From: Curtobacterium pusillum
Lineage (GTDB): Bacteria > Actinomycetota > Actinomycetes > Actinomycetales > Microbacteriaceae
DNA length: 64,000 nucleotides
Assembly (NCBI RefSeq): GCF_007680845.1
Contig: NZ_VEIY01000009.1
Location: 1 to 64,000 of the forward strand
Direction: 5' to 3'
Part shown: in pieces, positions 8,000 to 16,226 of the stretch
Position numbering within the stretch: position 1 is the first letter of the stretch
Layout of the letters: every line of letters begins with the position of its first letter
Program-made: the position numbers and the translations under genes
The notes under the pieces: generated by a model
Told to the model about the DNA's origin: nothing
The model's input: only the letters and a program-made list of their open reading frames with translations
Database searches by the model: none

Positions 8000-9250
8000 C
8001 CCCCGTCGCGCCGTCGCCAGGTGCGCCCGGACGTGCAGCAGCGTCGGCTCCTCCTCCGGCGCCTGCGGCACGGCCTCGAGCGAGAACGACTCCACGACGC
8101 CGGGTCCGAACAGCACGCAGACCGTCGAGCCGCCGAGCTGGAAGTACCCGAGCTCGTCGCCCTTGCCGACGCGGACGCCCGCCTCGAGGCCGTCCCCGAT
8201 CACGCACGACGACACGTCCGACATCCCGATGAACGCCACGGCCACGAGCCCGATCGCCGGGTCGTCCGCGTCGATCACGAACACCGCCCGGGTCGCGACG
8301 TGCGCGAGGTACGCCTGTGACAGCGTCGGTTCCGCGGCCTCGGTGCCCTGGGCGTCGGCCTCCGAGTAGTACGTCCCGGGCTCCACCCAGGCCCGGACGA
8401 TCCGTCCGGCGACCGGGCTGTGCCAGCGGTGGTACTCGAGCGCGCTGAGGAACGCCTGCCACACCGTGCCACCGACGAATGCGTCGACCGACTCGTCACC
8501 GGCGAGCAGCTCGTCGACCGAGTACGGCTCGGCCTTCGCCCAGAACTCGTCGCGGCGGTGCACGCGGCTGGCGATCCGGTACGGCGTCGCCTCGCACGGG
8601 CTGACGACGACCGCGTCGTCCTCGGGCGACGCGACCGGTCGCTCTCCCTCGCGGAACCGGCGTGTGAAGAAGTCGTTCCAGGACGTGAAGCCCCAGTGCT
8701 CGTCGTCCGGGTCGTGCTCGAACTGGTCCATCCCGACGGCGCGACGGGCCGCATCGCTCCGCCACCCGGACGGTGCGTCGGTGAGGACCCCGAGGGACTT
8801 GTCGCTGGACAGGAACTCGCACCAGCCCTGCAGGGTCCCGCGCAGCGCGTCGTTCACGCGCGGGTCCCGGTAGAACGCGAACCCCGCGGAGGTCGACTTC
8901 GTCCAGTCGAGCACCCCGTCGAGCGGGGTCATGACCATCTGCTCGTCGCTGTACTCCGGCGCCGTGGTGATGACCTCGTCCACCAGGACGAGCAGCTCCT
9001 CGAAGCTCTCGAGGTGCCGGTCGCGGTAGTCCCGGCCGGACGGCACCTGCGCGATCATCTCGTGCGCGTGCATGCGGAGGACGGGGTCACCCTCCACCAG
9101 GTCGCGGAGCGCCGCGACCGCCGGGTGCAGGGCACGGTCCGGGTCACGGTCGGCGATGGCGTCGCGCCGTCCGCGGAGCCAGGCCTCCAGCCCGTCCTGG
9201 TCTGCCGGGAGCCACCGTGCACGGCGGCGGACGTCTGGGGATGCAGTCAC
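7985..9250 (-). CDS. Phosphatidylserine decarboxylase family protein with PsiD-like N-terminal domain
   Basis: This 421-residue protein has two parts. An N-terminal ~170-residue region resembles the PSDC domain that precedes the catalytic domain in PsiD-type decarboxylases. The PSD domain has FFTRRFREGERPV, ALEYHRWHSPVAG (active-site His) and the self-cleavage site GGST at Ser375, where family members cut to form the pyruvoyl group. There is no signal peptide or membrane helix, unlike classical membrane PSD. Relatives with this architecture include aromatic amino-acid decarboxylases, so a soluble substrate is plausible. TACCGT ends seven bases before GTG 9250, indicating a leaderless start. 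Confidence 0.85.
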   Translation of the reverse strand: MTASPDVRRRARWLPADQDGLEAWLRGRRDAIADRDPDRALHPAVAALRDLVEGDPVLRMHAHEMIAQVPSGRDYRDRHLESFEELLVLVDEVITTAPEYSDEQMVMTPLDGVLDWTKSTSAGFAFYRDPRVNDALRGTLQGWCEFLSSDKSLGVLTDAPSGWRSDAARRAVGMDQFEHDPDDEHWGFTSWNDFFTRRFREGERPVASPEDDAVVVSPCEATPYRIASRVHRRDEFWAKAEPYSVDELLAGDESVDAFVGGTVWQAFLSALEYHRWHSPVAGRIVRAWVEPGTYYSEADAQGTEAAEPTLSQAYLAHVATRAVFVIDADDPAIGLVAVAFIGMSDVSSCVIGDGLEAGVRVGKGDELGYFQLGGSTVCVLFGPGVVESFSLEAVPQAPEEEPTLLHVRAHLATARRGSVAG

Positions 9251-9296
9251 ACGACGGACGGTACCGTCACGGCACCTCCCGCGGTCCCAGCGACCG

Positions 9297-10079
9297 TCAG
9301 CGTCCGAGCCCGAACCGGGTCACGACCCCGGGGGAGTACAGGACCGAGTCCGGCGTCAGCTCGGTCAGCGCGAACGGCAGCCCCGCGGCACCGACCAGGT
9401 CGTCCCGCAGCGAGACGACCGTGGCGCGGTGCAGCGGCCACGACTCGTGCTCGTTCGGCCAGAACCGGATCCGTCCGAAGCGGTGCACGTGCATGCCCCA
9501 CCGTGCGGTGAGGAACGTCTCGAGGGCGGTCGGCTCCTCGACGAGCGGGCCGGTGCGGAGGTCGACCAGGGAGCGCAGGTGCGTCCCGTGTCGACGCACC
9601 GCGTACGCGACCCGGTCCGCCGCGGGCCGCCGCTGCTGCGCCACCGCCCACTTGTACGGCAGCCCGGTCGCGACCCGCGCACCGACGGTCGGCGCGAGCT
9701 TGCCGGCGTCGAGCGACAGGAACACCACGCCGCGCTGCCCGCGGTCGTCCACCGTGTAGACGCGGACGTTCACCTCGACGAAGTCGCCGACGCGTCCGAC
9801 GGACACCGGCGGGAACCGGGTGTCCGTGAACCGGAACGCGATGAGGCCGACCCAGGTGGTCACACCGTCGTCGACGCCGTCGACGCCGAGGGTGTCCGGC
9901 CGGGTGCCGGCCGGCAGGAGGGGCGCGACGGCGGACACGTCGACACGCCAGTGCACGAAGACGACGTCCCGCCACGCCTGTTCGATCCAGGGGCGTCCGG
10001 TGAGTCCGGGAGCGACGGCCTGCACCGACGGCACGGCCTGGAGGCGCGGCTCGCCTCCGCCGGGGACGGTCGCGTTCAC
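9297..10079 (-). CDS. DUF2071 (YqjF-like) family protein
   Basis: A 260-residue protein with the DUF2071 pattern: a [12 protein letters not shown] start, [49 protein letters not shown] and late [14 protein letters not shown]. The biochemical role of the family is unknown (YqjF has been linked to aromatic-compound detoxification in E. coli). GTG 10079 overlaps the stop of the nitroreductase gene upstream (GTGA), so the two are co-transcribed and probably coupled. Longer frames upstream are inside the nitroreductase gene and were discarded. Confidence 0.85.
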   Translation of the reverse strand: MNATVPGGGEPRLQAVPSVQAVAPGLTGRPWIEQAWRDVVFVHWRVDVSAVAPLLPAGTRPDTLGVDGVDDGVTTWVGLIAFRFTDTRFPPVSVGRVGDFVEVNVRVYTVDDRGQRGVVFLSLDAGKLAPTVGARVATGLPYKWAVAQQRRPAADRVAYAVRRHGTHLRSLVDLRTGPLVEEPTALETFLTARWGMHVHRFGRIRFWPNEHESWPLHRATVVSLRDDLVGAAGLPFALTELTPDSVLYSPGVVTRFGLGR

Positions 10080-10909
10080 GGGGTGGTCGCCTCCGGGGCG
10101 ATGTGCCCCGCCACGGGCGCGTCGTCCCACCCCTGCTGCGGGGTGTCGCAGGTCCCGCGGAACACGTACTGCGACGGGCGCTTCCGCTCGCTCGACGTCC
10201 AGTCGATCGCTGGGCGCCGGCGTTCCGGCGGCAGGTACCCGATCCGGTACACGGCCATCAGTTCGAGCGACTCGGGGACCCGGAGCAGGCCCTCGATCTC
10301 GGCCCACGCACCAGGGGTCTCCATCGGGAACGACACGAACTGGATGCCGAGTCCGAGCTCGGTGGTGGCGAGCCAGATGTTCTCCATCGCCGCACCCATG
10401 CTGAACACCGAGTAGAAGCCGGACAGCTCCTCCTTCCGGTACTCGTGCCGGTCGAGCATCACGCCGAGGAGCAGCGGCGACCCGGCGACGAGCTTCCGGT
10501 TCTCCTCACCGAGGGTCTGCGGCACCCGGAGCGTGTTCATGAGCAGCTGGCCGCGCTTGGTGAACACCTGCTTCGTGAACGGCTTGAGCGGCCCGGGGAG
10601 CTTGTCGAACAGCATCCCGTCCCGCCGCTCGTCCATCTCGGCCGCCGAGAACCGGAAGTACGGCTTGTACCGCTCGAAGAACGTGCCCTCGGCCATCGTC
10701 CGGGTCATCGACGAGCCGCTGATCCGGGCGACCTGGTCGATCGTCTCGCGCTCCTCGACGAGGACGAACCGCCACGGCTGACTGTTGAGCTGCGACGGCG
10801 CCCGCCCCGCGAGCTCCATGAGCAGGCGCTGGTGCTCCTCGGAGACCGGGTCGGGCAGGAACGCCCCGTTCGTGGTCCGACGTCGCCGGATCGCCTCGAA
10901 CAACTCCAC
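10076..10909 (-). CDS. Nitroreductase family protein
   Basis: A 277-residue flavin enzyme of the nitroreductase superfamily. Visible signatures are [36 protein letters not shown] (FMN phosphate and NSQPW motif), [20 protein letters not shown] and RIGYLPP. Such enzymes reduce quinones or nitroaromatics with NAD(P)H. It is longer than the usual ~200-220 residues because of an insertion around residues 80-140. GTG 10909 is preceded by AGAGG. The longer open frame upstream has no similarity and overlaps a separate gene. It is the first gene of an operon with the DUF2071 gene. Confidence 0.88.
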   Translation of the reverse strand: MELFEAIRRRRTTNGAFLPDPVSEEHQRLLMELAGRAPSQLNSQPWRFVLVEERETIDQVARISGSSMTRTMAEGTFFERYKPYFRFSAAEMDERRDGMLFDKLPGPLKPFTKQVFTKRGQLLMNTLRVPQTLGEENRKLVAGSPLLLGVMLDRHEYRKEELSGFYSVFSMGAAMENIWLATTELGLGIQFVSFPMETPGAWAEIEGLLRVPESLELMAVYRIGYLPPERRRPAIDWTSSERKRPSQYVFRGTCDTPQQGWDDAPVAGHIAPEATTP

Positions 10910-10926
10910 CGTGCACCTCTCTCCGG

Positions 10927-11298
10927 TCACCGACGTGCGAGCAACGCCCCCAGGTAGGACGGCGCAGCGGCGACCGCGACTCTCCAGTGTGCTCCGGAGC
11001 GTGGGTTCGTGCGTGGCGCGACCGCCAGCGGCACGAGTGCGGGGAGCAGGAACAGCGCCGATCGGTCGCGGGTCCACGCCGGGGTGGTCGCGGCGGCACC
11101 GGTCAGGGTCGCGGTGACGACGAAGAGCCCGTGGTGGACGACCCGCAGCTTCTTCGTCCGGATGAGCCGGACGGCGACGGCGGTGCCCCAGAGGCAGTTC
11201 GCGACGTAGGCCAGCGCGGCTGCGGTGACCATCCGCCGGGCCGTGCGTGAGCCCGTGGGGGCCGAGCCGCGCCTCCCGGCCATCGCCTTCCGTCCCAT
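10927..11298 (-). CDS. Small four-helix membrane protein of unknown function
   Basis: A 123-residue protein with a basic N-terminus ([11 protein letters not shown]) and four hydrophobic segments. ATG 11298 is chosen over ATG 11283 because TAACGT ends seven bases before it and no Shine-Dalgarno is present, the leaderless pattern seen for many genes in this window. The inner ATG has GGAAGG too close to use. It lies 10 bases downstream of the Lrp gene on the same strand but appears to have its own promoter inside the Lrp 3' end. The family is not recognised. Confidence 0.7.
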   Translation of the reverse strand: MGRKAMAGRRGSAPTGSRTARRMVTAAALAYVANCLWGTAVAVRLIRTKKLRVVHHGLFVVTATLTGAAATTPAWTRDRSALFLLPALVPLAVAPRTNPRSGAHWRVAVAAAPSYLGALLARR

Positions 11299-11308
11299 CT
11301 GCCGAACG

Positions 11309-11746
11309 TTACGCGGAGTCCCGACTGACGAGCTTGGAGAGCACGATCGCGGAGCGGGTGTGGTCGACCTGGGGTGCGAGGCGGACCTTGTCGAGCGCTT
11401 CCTCGAGCGCGGACAGGTCCTTCGAGCGCATGTGCACCACGGCGTCCGCGCTGCCGGTGACGGTACCGGCGTCGATGACCTCGGGAACGGTGTCGAGCAG
11501 GGAGCGGAGTTCGTCGGGGGAGACGGTGCCACGGCAGTAGAGCTCGACCCAGGCCTCGGTGCCACGGTCCTCCACGGCGGGGTCGACCTTGATCGTGAAG
11601 CCCTGGATGACCCCGTCGCCGACGAGCCGGTCGACACGGCGCTTCACGGCCGAGGCCGAGAGTCCGACCACCGACCCGATGTCGCCGTACCCGGCGCGGG
11701 CGTTGTCCCGGAGCTGGTCCAGGATGCGGTGGTCGAGCGAATCCAT
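11309..11746 (-). CDS. Lrp/AsnC-family transcriptional regulator
   Basis: A 145-residue feast/famine regulator with an N-terminal helix-turn-helix (MDSLDHRILDQLRDNARAGY, then GLSASAVKRRVDRL) and a C-terminal RAM ligand domain (WVELYC, VVHMRSKDLSALEEAL). ATG 11746 is preceded by TAGCAT with a seven-base gap and no proper Shine-Dalgarno, a leaderless start. The alternative ATG at 11755 would lie inside that box. It is divergent from ddaH-rocD, so control of arginine-type amino-acid catabolism is the obvious inference. Lrp members next to rocD are often activators responding to the amino acid. Confidence 0.9.
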   Translation of the reverse strand: MDSLDHRILDQLRDNARAGYGDIGSVVGLSASAVKRRVDRLVGDGVIQGFTIKVDPAVEDRGTEAWVELYCRGTVSPDELRSLLDTVPEVIDAGTVTGSADAVVHMRSKDLSALEEALDKVRLAPQVDHTRSAIVLSKLVSRDSA

Positions 11747-11790
11747 TGCCCTCATGCTACGCGGAGTTCTTGCACGACCCATGGTTCCCG

Positions 11791-11805
11791 CGCACGAAAC
11801 GTGCG
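11791..11805. promoter_or_regulatory. Candidate Lrp-site palindrome upstream of ddaH
   Basis: CGCACGAAACGTGCG is a perfect 6-3-6 inverted repeat 45 bases upstream of the Lrp start in the divergent spacer. Lrp/AsnC regulators bind 13-15 bp palindromes of this form. The assignment rests on position and shape only. Confidence 0.45.
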
Positions 11806-11910
11806 TCCCCGAACGGGTGTCGTCGCCCCGCAGAGTGGGGGACTGCACCCGCCGGACGGGGTGTGCGAGACTTTCGACGGCGTCGACCTGGTCCGCTACG
11901 GCGAGTGAGC

Positions 11911-11938
11911 CTGCATCTCGCCGGAGCTCTGCAACTCG
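11911..11938 (+). promoter_or_regulatory. Ten-base direct repeats upstream of ddaH
   Basis: CTGCATCTCG (11911) and CTGCAACTCG (11929) are direct repeats 18 bases apart, 52-79 bases before the ddaH start. They may be secondary Lrp half-sites or part of the promoter. No clear -35/-10 pair was found. Confidence 0.3.
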
Positions 11939-11989
11939 TCCAGTGGTGGTTCCTGGCAGGCTCGGGCCCCGGTCCCTCCAGGAGGACTG

Positions 11990-12880
11990 ATGTCGAACAC
12001 CGCTCCCGAATCCCTCGCCGCCCCGGCCCGCGTCGCCACGAAGCGCACGATCCTCATGTGCAAGCCGGACTTCTACACCGTCAGCTACCGGATCAACCCG
12101 TGGATGCACCCGGAGGACCCGACCGACACGTCGAAGGCCGTGCAGCAGTGGCAGTCGCTCGTCGACGTGTACGAGCAGCTCGGCTTCGACATCTCGTACA
12201 TCGACCCGATCGACGGCCTGCCCGACATGGTCTACGCGGCCAACGGCGGCTTCGTGCTCGACGGCGTCGCGTACGGCGCGAAGTTCCAGTACCCGGAGCG
12301 GCAGCCCGAGGGCCCGGCGTACATGGACTGGTTCCGCCAGGCCGGCCTGACCGTGGCCGACCCCGAGGAGACGAACGAGGGCGAGGGCGACTTCCTCCTC
12401 ATCGGCGACACGATCTTCGCCGGCACCGGCTTCCGGTCGGACAGCACGTCGCACGAGGAACTCGCCCGCATCTACGGCCGCGAGGTCGTCACGCTCAAGC
12501 TGATCAACCCGAGCTTCTACCACCTCGACACCGCCATCGCCGTGCTCGACCCCGAGCCCGCGGCGGACGGCACGTCGAACATCGCGTACCTCGAGTCGGC
12601 CTTCGACGAGCCCTCGCTGGCGATCCTCCGCGAGCGCTTCCCGGACGCGATCATCGCGACCGAGGAGGACGCCGCGATCCTCGGGCTCAACTCGTACTCC
12701 GACGGGTACAACGTCGTGATCGCCGCGCGCGCCACCACGTTCGCGGAGCAGCTGCGCGACAAGGGCTACAACCCGATCGGCGTCGACCTGTCCGAGCTGC
12801 TCCTCGGCGGCGGCGGCGTCAAGTGCTGCACGCTCGACCTGCACCCGGTCGGCACCGGCACGTCGGTCGCCCGCTCCTGA
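11990..12880 (+). CDS. ddaH: Dimethylargininase (amidinotransferase-fold hydrolase)
   Basis: This 296-residue enzyme would hydrolyse methylarginine (or arginine-like guanidino compounds) to citrulline and a methylamine. The guanidino-modifying fold is supported by MCKPDFYTV and INPWM (N-terminal substrate lid), MVYAANGGFVLDG, a GEGDFLLIGDTIFAG stretch, SFYHLDTAI with the catalytic His, and GGGGVKCCTL containing the catalytic Cys near the C-terminus. AGGAGG lies seven bases before the ATG. The downstream aminotransferase starts one base into the stop codon (TGATG). Arginine deiminase is a related alternative, but the ~300-residue length and the rocD partner favour the dimethylargininase type. 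Confidence 0.85.
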   Translation: MSNTAPESLAAPARVATKRTILMCKPDFYTVSYRINPWMHPEDPTDTSKAVQQWQSLVDVYEQLGFDISYIDPIDGLPDMVYAANGGFVLDGVAYGAKFQYPERQPEGPAYMDWFRQAGLTVADPEETNEGEGDFLLIGDTIFAGTGFRSDSTSHEELARIYGREVVTLKLINPSFYHLDTAIAVLDPEPAADGTSNIAYLESAFDEPSLAILRERFPDAIIATEEDAAILGLNSYSDGYNVVIAARATTFAEQLRDKGYNPIGVDLSELLLGGGGVKCCTLDLHPVGTGTSVARS

Positions 12881-14103
12881 TGGGCACCGCAGTGGGGACC
12901 AACACGGCGGCCGCGCTCGCCGTGGAGGACCGCGCCCTCGCGCACAACTACAGCCCGCTGCCCGTCGTCATCGCCTCCGGCGACGGCGCGTGGGTGACGG
13001 ACGTCGACGGCAAGCGCTACCTGGACGGCCTCGCCGCGTACTCCGCGGTGAACTTCGGCCACGGGAACCCCCGCCTGCTCGACGCCGCCCGGACCCAGCT
13101 CGACAAGGTGACGCTGACGAGCCGCGCGTTCGTGAACGACCAGCTCGGCCCGTTCGCCGCGGGACTCGCGGCGTTGACCGGGACCGACATGGTCCTGCCG
13201 ATGAACACCGGCGCCGAGGCCGTCGAGTCCGCCATCAAGGTCGCGCGCGCCTGGGGCTACCGGGTGAAGGGCGTCCCGTCGGGGCAGGCCACGATCATCG
13301 TCGCGTCCGGCAACTTCCACGGCCGGACCACGACCATCGTGTCGTTCTCGGACGACCCCGTGGCGCACGACGACTTCGGCCCGTACACGCCCGGCTTCCG
13401 CACGGTGCCCTACGGCGACGCCGCTGCCCTGCGGGAGGCGATGGACGAGACCGTCGTCGCCGTGCTGCTCGAGCCGATCCAGGGCGAGGGCGGCGTGGTC
13501 ATCCCGCCGGCGTCGTACCTCGGGGAGGTCCGTGCGGTCTGCGACGAGTTCGGCGCGCTGTTCGTCGCCGACGAGATCCAGTCCGGACTCGGGCGCACCG
13601 GGCACACGCTCGCGGTCCAGCGCGTCGGCGTCCGCCCCGACCTGATCACCCTCGGCAAGGCGCTCGGCGGCGGTATCGTCCCGGTGTCCGCGGTCGTCGG
13701 CTCGGCTTCGGTGCTGGGCGTCCTGCGCCCTGGCGAGCACGGCTCCACGTTCGGCGGGAACCCGCTCGCCGCGGCCGTCGGCTCCGAGGTCGTCGCGATG
13801 CTCGGCGAGGGCACGTTCCAACAGCGGGCGCTCGAGGGCGAACCGTTGCTGCGCGGACTGCTCGACGACCTCGTCGGGCAGGGCGTCGTGTCGCACCGCG
13901 TCGCCGGACTCTGGGCCGGGATCGACATCGACCCCGCGCTCGGCACCGGCAAGCAGATCTCGCAGGACCTCGCCGACCGGGGTGTGCTCGTGAAGGACAC
14001 GCACGGGTCGACGATCCGGTTCGCGCCGCCGCTCGTCGTGACCGACGACGAGGTCCGGCTCGCTGTCGGCACCCTCGGCGAGGTGCTGGCCGCCCGCGCC
14101 TGA
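12880..14103 (+). CDS. rocD: Ornithine aminotransferase (class III, PLP)
   Basis: A 407-residue class III aminotransferase that converts ornithine and 2-oxoglutarate to glutamate-5-semialdehyde and glutamate. Visible are YSAVNFGHGNP, MNTGAEAVE, GNFHGRTT, EPIQGEGG, ADEIQSGLGRTG and LGKALGGG, where Lys260 forms the Schiff base with PLP. The start overlaps the ddaH stop by one base, so translation is coupled. Its product is the same semialdehyde that PutA oxidises, linking this pair to the putA unit at the left end. A bidirectional hairpin follows. Confidence 0.93.
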   Translation: MGTAVGTNTAAALAVEDRALAHNYSPLPVVIASGDGAWVTDVDGKRYLDGLAAYSAVNFGHGNPRLLDAARTQLDKVTLTSRAFVNDQLGPFAAGLAALTGTDMVLPMNTGAEAVESAIKVARAWGYRVKGVPSGQATIIVASGNFHGRTTTIVSFSDDPVAHDDFGPYTPGFRTVPYGDAAALREAMDETVVAVLLEPIQGEGGVVIPPASYLGEVRAVCDEFGALFVADEIQSGLGRTGHTLAVQRVGVRPDLITLGKALGGGIVPVSAVVGSASVLGVLRPGEHGSTFGGNPLAAAVGSEVVAMLGEGTFQQRALEGEPLLRGLLDDLVGQGVVSHRVAGLWAGIDIDPALGTGKQISQDLADRGVLVKDTHGSTIRFAPPLVVTDDEVRLAVGTLGEVLAARA

Positions 14104-14121
14104 CCCGCACTCCGCCGGGCC

Positions 14122-14153
14122 GGAGGCGCGGGGCGGACCCGCACCGCGCCTCC
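14122..14153. terminator. Palindromic terminator of the GGAGGCGCGG family
   Basis: GGAGGCGCGG and CCGCGCCTCC form a perfect 10-bp stem around a 12-base loop between convergent rocD and the epimerase gene. The same stem core recurs at 17248, 37626 and 38961. Confidence 0.65.
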
Positions 14154-14198
14154 CGTCCACCGCCGCTCGCGCGTCGCCCGCGTCGCCGCCTCCCGGGC

Positions 14199-14261
14199 CG
14201 AACCACGGAACCGACGTCGAACCACGGCCTGCGCCCGGTTCGACGTCGGGAACATGGTTCG
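14199..14261. repeat. Long inverted repeat in convergent spacer
   Basis: A 25-base arm beginning CGAACCACGG and ending GACGTCGAACC is mirrored after a 13-base loop by GGTTCGACGTCG...GGTTCG (14237-14261), with the outer 7 and inner 12 bases paired. It may be a second terminator or a REP-like element. No coding function is seen. Confidence 0.55.
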
Positions 14262-14296
14262 ACCGCGACCGCGACCGCGACCGCGACCGCGACCGC
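14261..14296 (+). repeat. Hexanucleotide microsatellite (GACCGC)6
   Basis: Six exact tandem copies of GACCGC lie in the spacer just after the inverted repeat and 27 bases before the epimerase stop. It could vary in length by slippage. No gene reads through it convincingly. Confidence 0.9.
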
Positions 14297-14322
14297 CCCG
14301 CGGGCGCCCCGCGCGCGCCGCG

Positions 14323-15315
14323 TCAGACCGCCCAGCGCTCCGCGAGCTCGTCCATCAGCGCGTCGAGCCGCTCGTCGACCACCTGCTCCTCCGGGTGCGC
14401 CTCGAACCACGCGATCACCTCGCGCACGCCCTGCCGGTAGGGGATCCGCGCCCGGTACCAGGGCACGAGCGACCGCACCTTGCTGTTGTCGAACACCGAG
14501 CTGTTCGCCTTGTCACCGAGGAGCGCCGCGCCCCACTCCGGATCCACCGCGTTGATCGCATCCGCCGGCACGTGCACGATCTTGAGGTCCTCGACCCCGG
14601 CCGCCGCAGCGATCTCGTGCGCGATGGCGTTCCACGTCGGTGCCTCGTCGCTCGTGATCGTGAACGGTTCGCCGATCGCCTCCGCCCGGTCGAGCAGCCC
14701 CGTGAAGGCCACCGCGAAGTCCCGGCTGTGCGTGAGGGTCCACAGCGAGCTGCCGTCACCCGTGATGATGATCGGCTTGCCCGCGCGCATCCTTGCGACC
14801 GCGGTCCAGCCGCCCGTGAGGGGAAGCTTCGTCTCGTCGTACGTGTGCGACGGCCGGACGATCGTCACCGGGAAGTCCTGGTCCCGGTACGCCTCCATGA
14901 GGAGCTCCTCGCACGCGATCTTGTCCCGCGAGTACTGCCAGTACGGGTTCTTCAGCGGCGTCGACTCCGTGATCGGCAGGTGCGTCGCCGGGGTCTGGTA
15001 CGCCGAGGCCGATGAGATGAACACGTACTGCCGCGTCCGACCGGCGAAGTAGTCGACGTCCGCCTGCACCTGGTCCGCCGTGAAGGCGACCCAGTTCACG
15101 ACGACGTCCCAGCGGCGGTCGCCCAGCACCTCCGCCAGGGCGCTGCGGTCCGACACGTCGGCCTGGAGGCGTGTCACACCCTCCGGGATCGGCCTGCCCC
15201 CGGTGGTCCCGCGGTTGAGCACGGTGACGTCGAACCCCTGCTCGACGGCTTCGCGGACACAAGAGGCACTGATCACCCCGCTGCCGCCGATGAACAGCAC
15301 GCTCGCTCCCGACAT
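14323..15315 (-). CDS. NAD-dependent epimerase/dehydratase family protein (extended SDR)
   Basis: A 330-residue extended SDR. The N-terminal dinucleotide motif reads VLFIGGSGVISASCV (GGxGxxS instead of the classic GGTGFIG). WDVVVNWVAF, YVFISSASAYQ and YSRDK (Tyr-X3-Lys) follow. AAGGAGC precedes ATG 15315. Relatives act on nucleotide sugars or sugar-derived substrates, or are mRNA-binding-type atypical SDRs, and the glycine-motif variant resembles the latter group. It is a single gene, divergent from nothing and downstream of the HEPN gene on the same strand. The substrate is unknown. Confidence 0.85.
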   Translation of the reverse strand: MSGASVLFIGGSGVISASCVREAVEQGFDVTVLNRGTTGGRPIPEGVTRLQADVSDRSALAEVLGDRRWDVVVNWVAFTADQVQADVDYFAGRTRQYVFISSASAYQTPATHLPITESTPLKNPYWQYSRDKIACEELLMEAYRDQDFPVTIVRPSHTYDETKLPLTGGWTAVARMRAGKPIIITGDGSSLWTLTHSRDFAVAFTGLLDRAEAIGEPFTITSDEAPTWNAIAHEIAAAAGVEDLKIVHVPADAINAVDPEWGAALLGDKANSSVFDNSKVRSLVPWYRARIPYRQGVREVIAWFEAHPEEQVVDERLDALMDELAERWAV

Positions 15316-15373
15316 GGATGCTCCTTCGCTCCCGGCGGCGCTCCACTGCGCCGCACTCCCTCGATCCTGCACC

Positions 15374-16018
15374 TCAGGCGCTGGGCCGCGCGCCGAGGAC
15401 CGTGCGCAGCGAAGAGACGTCAGCCGCCCACTCCGCAGCGACCGGGTCGATCCACCCGAGGAGTTCGATGGCGTAGTCGTGGTCGCGCTGGAGGTCACGC
15501 GCGTGGATGGGCTCGTGGTGCGCGGCCCGGTTCCGCACGAAGTGCAGTTGCTGCAGTCGACGCGTGACCTCGTTGCGTCGGACACGCAGGTCCGGCGGCC
15601 CGTGTGAGAACGCGCGGTGCAGATCGGGAACCCAGAGCGACGTGTGGTACCTCGACTCCACGAGGTAGCGCCAGAACCCGAAGCTGAGTTCCGCGATGAC
15701 GCGACCGTGAACGCCCGCACGGCGCCCACCCCGGCTCGCACGCGCTCGTGCTTTCGCCAGGTCGGCTCGGCCCTGGCTGTCCAGTGGGACGTCGTCGAAC
15801 CACGGCCCCGAGGTTCGTCGCGCCGCCCACTCGCGGAGTTCCCGGTCGAGAGCGTTGCGCGCGACGACCTCCACGATCCCCGTCAGTTCCATGACCGACG
15901 CGGACGCTCGCATGTTCCACTCGTACAGGCGAAGGGTGTCCGTGAACGTGCTCGTGCGCTCCACGTACGACCCGAGGCGCGCCGGGGTGATCAAGCGCTC
16001 CAGCTGGTGTTCCCGCAC
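15374..16018 (-). CDS. Abi-like HEPN-domain protein (candidate RNase)
   Basis: A 214-residue protein of the Abi-like group. Supporting motifs are RLYEWNMRASASVMEL near the N-terminus, ELSFGFWRYLVESRYHTSLW in the middle and LHFVRNRAAHHEPIHARDL near the end. The latter contains the HEPN nuclease motif R-N-X3-H (Arg162 to His167). Known relatives are abortive-infection proteins (AbiD/AbiF type) thought to cut RNA upon phage attack. The GTG start has AGGGG seven bases upstream. A strong hairpin lies in the leader 34-72 bases before the start on the same strand. No obvious antitoxin gene adjoins, so an RNA partner is worth considering. Confidence 0.75.
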   Translation of the reverse strand: MREHQLERLITPARLGSYVERTSTFTDTLRLYEWNMRASASVMELTGIVEVVARNALDRELREWAARRTSGPWFDDVPLDSQGRADLAKARARASRGGRRAGVHGRVIAELSFGFWRYLVESRYHTSLWVPDLHRAFSHGPPDLRVRRNEVTRRLQQLHFVRNRAAHHEPIHARDLQRDHDYAIELLGWIDPVAAEWAADVSSLRTVLGARPSA

Positions 16019-16051
16019 CGCGATCCCCTTCTGCTATCGTGGATCTCGAAG

Positions 16052-16090
16052 ACCCCGGAACGATCCCTGGACCAGCCACATCGCCGGGGT
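16052..16090 (-). ncRNA. Structured leader or candidate small RNA upstream of the HEPN gene
   Basis: On the strand of the HEPN gene, ACCCCGG and CCGGGGT pair (7 bp), continued by CGAT/ATCG after a two-base bulge, and the 15-base loop holds a CTGG-CCAG palindrome. A smaller CGAT/ATCG hairpin just downstream (near 16021-16039) closes over the Shine-Dalgarno AGGGG. No T-run follows, so a simple terminator is less likely than a regulatory or partner RNA. AbiF-type HEPN genes are known to be associated with a conserved RNA motif. I cannot confirm that this is the same motif. Confidence 0.4.
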
Positions 16091-16226
16091 TTCGTCTTGC
16101 CCTCGACCGGGACTGATACTCCACACTACAGTTGGCCGACCGTCGGGTGAACATGGGCTCCGCGTCGGGGGACTACCGTCACGGATCGAGCCGCACCGAC
16201 GCGGCCACGACAGGAGTGACACGCAC

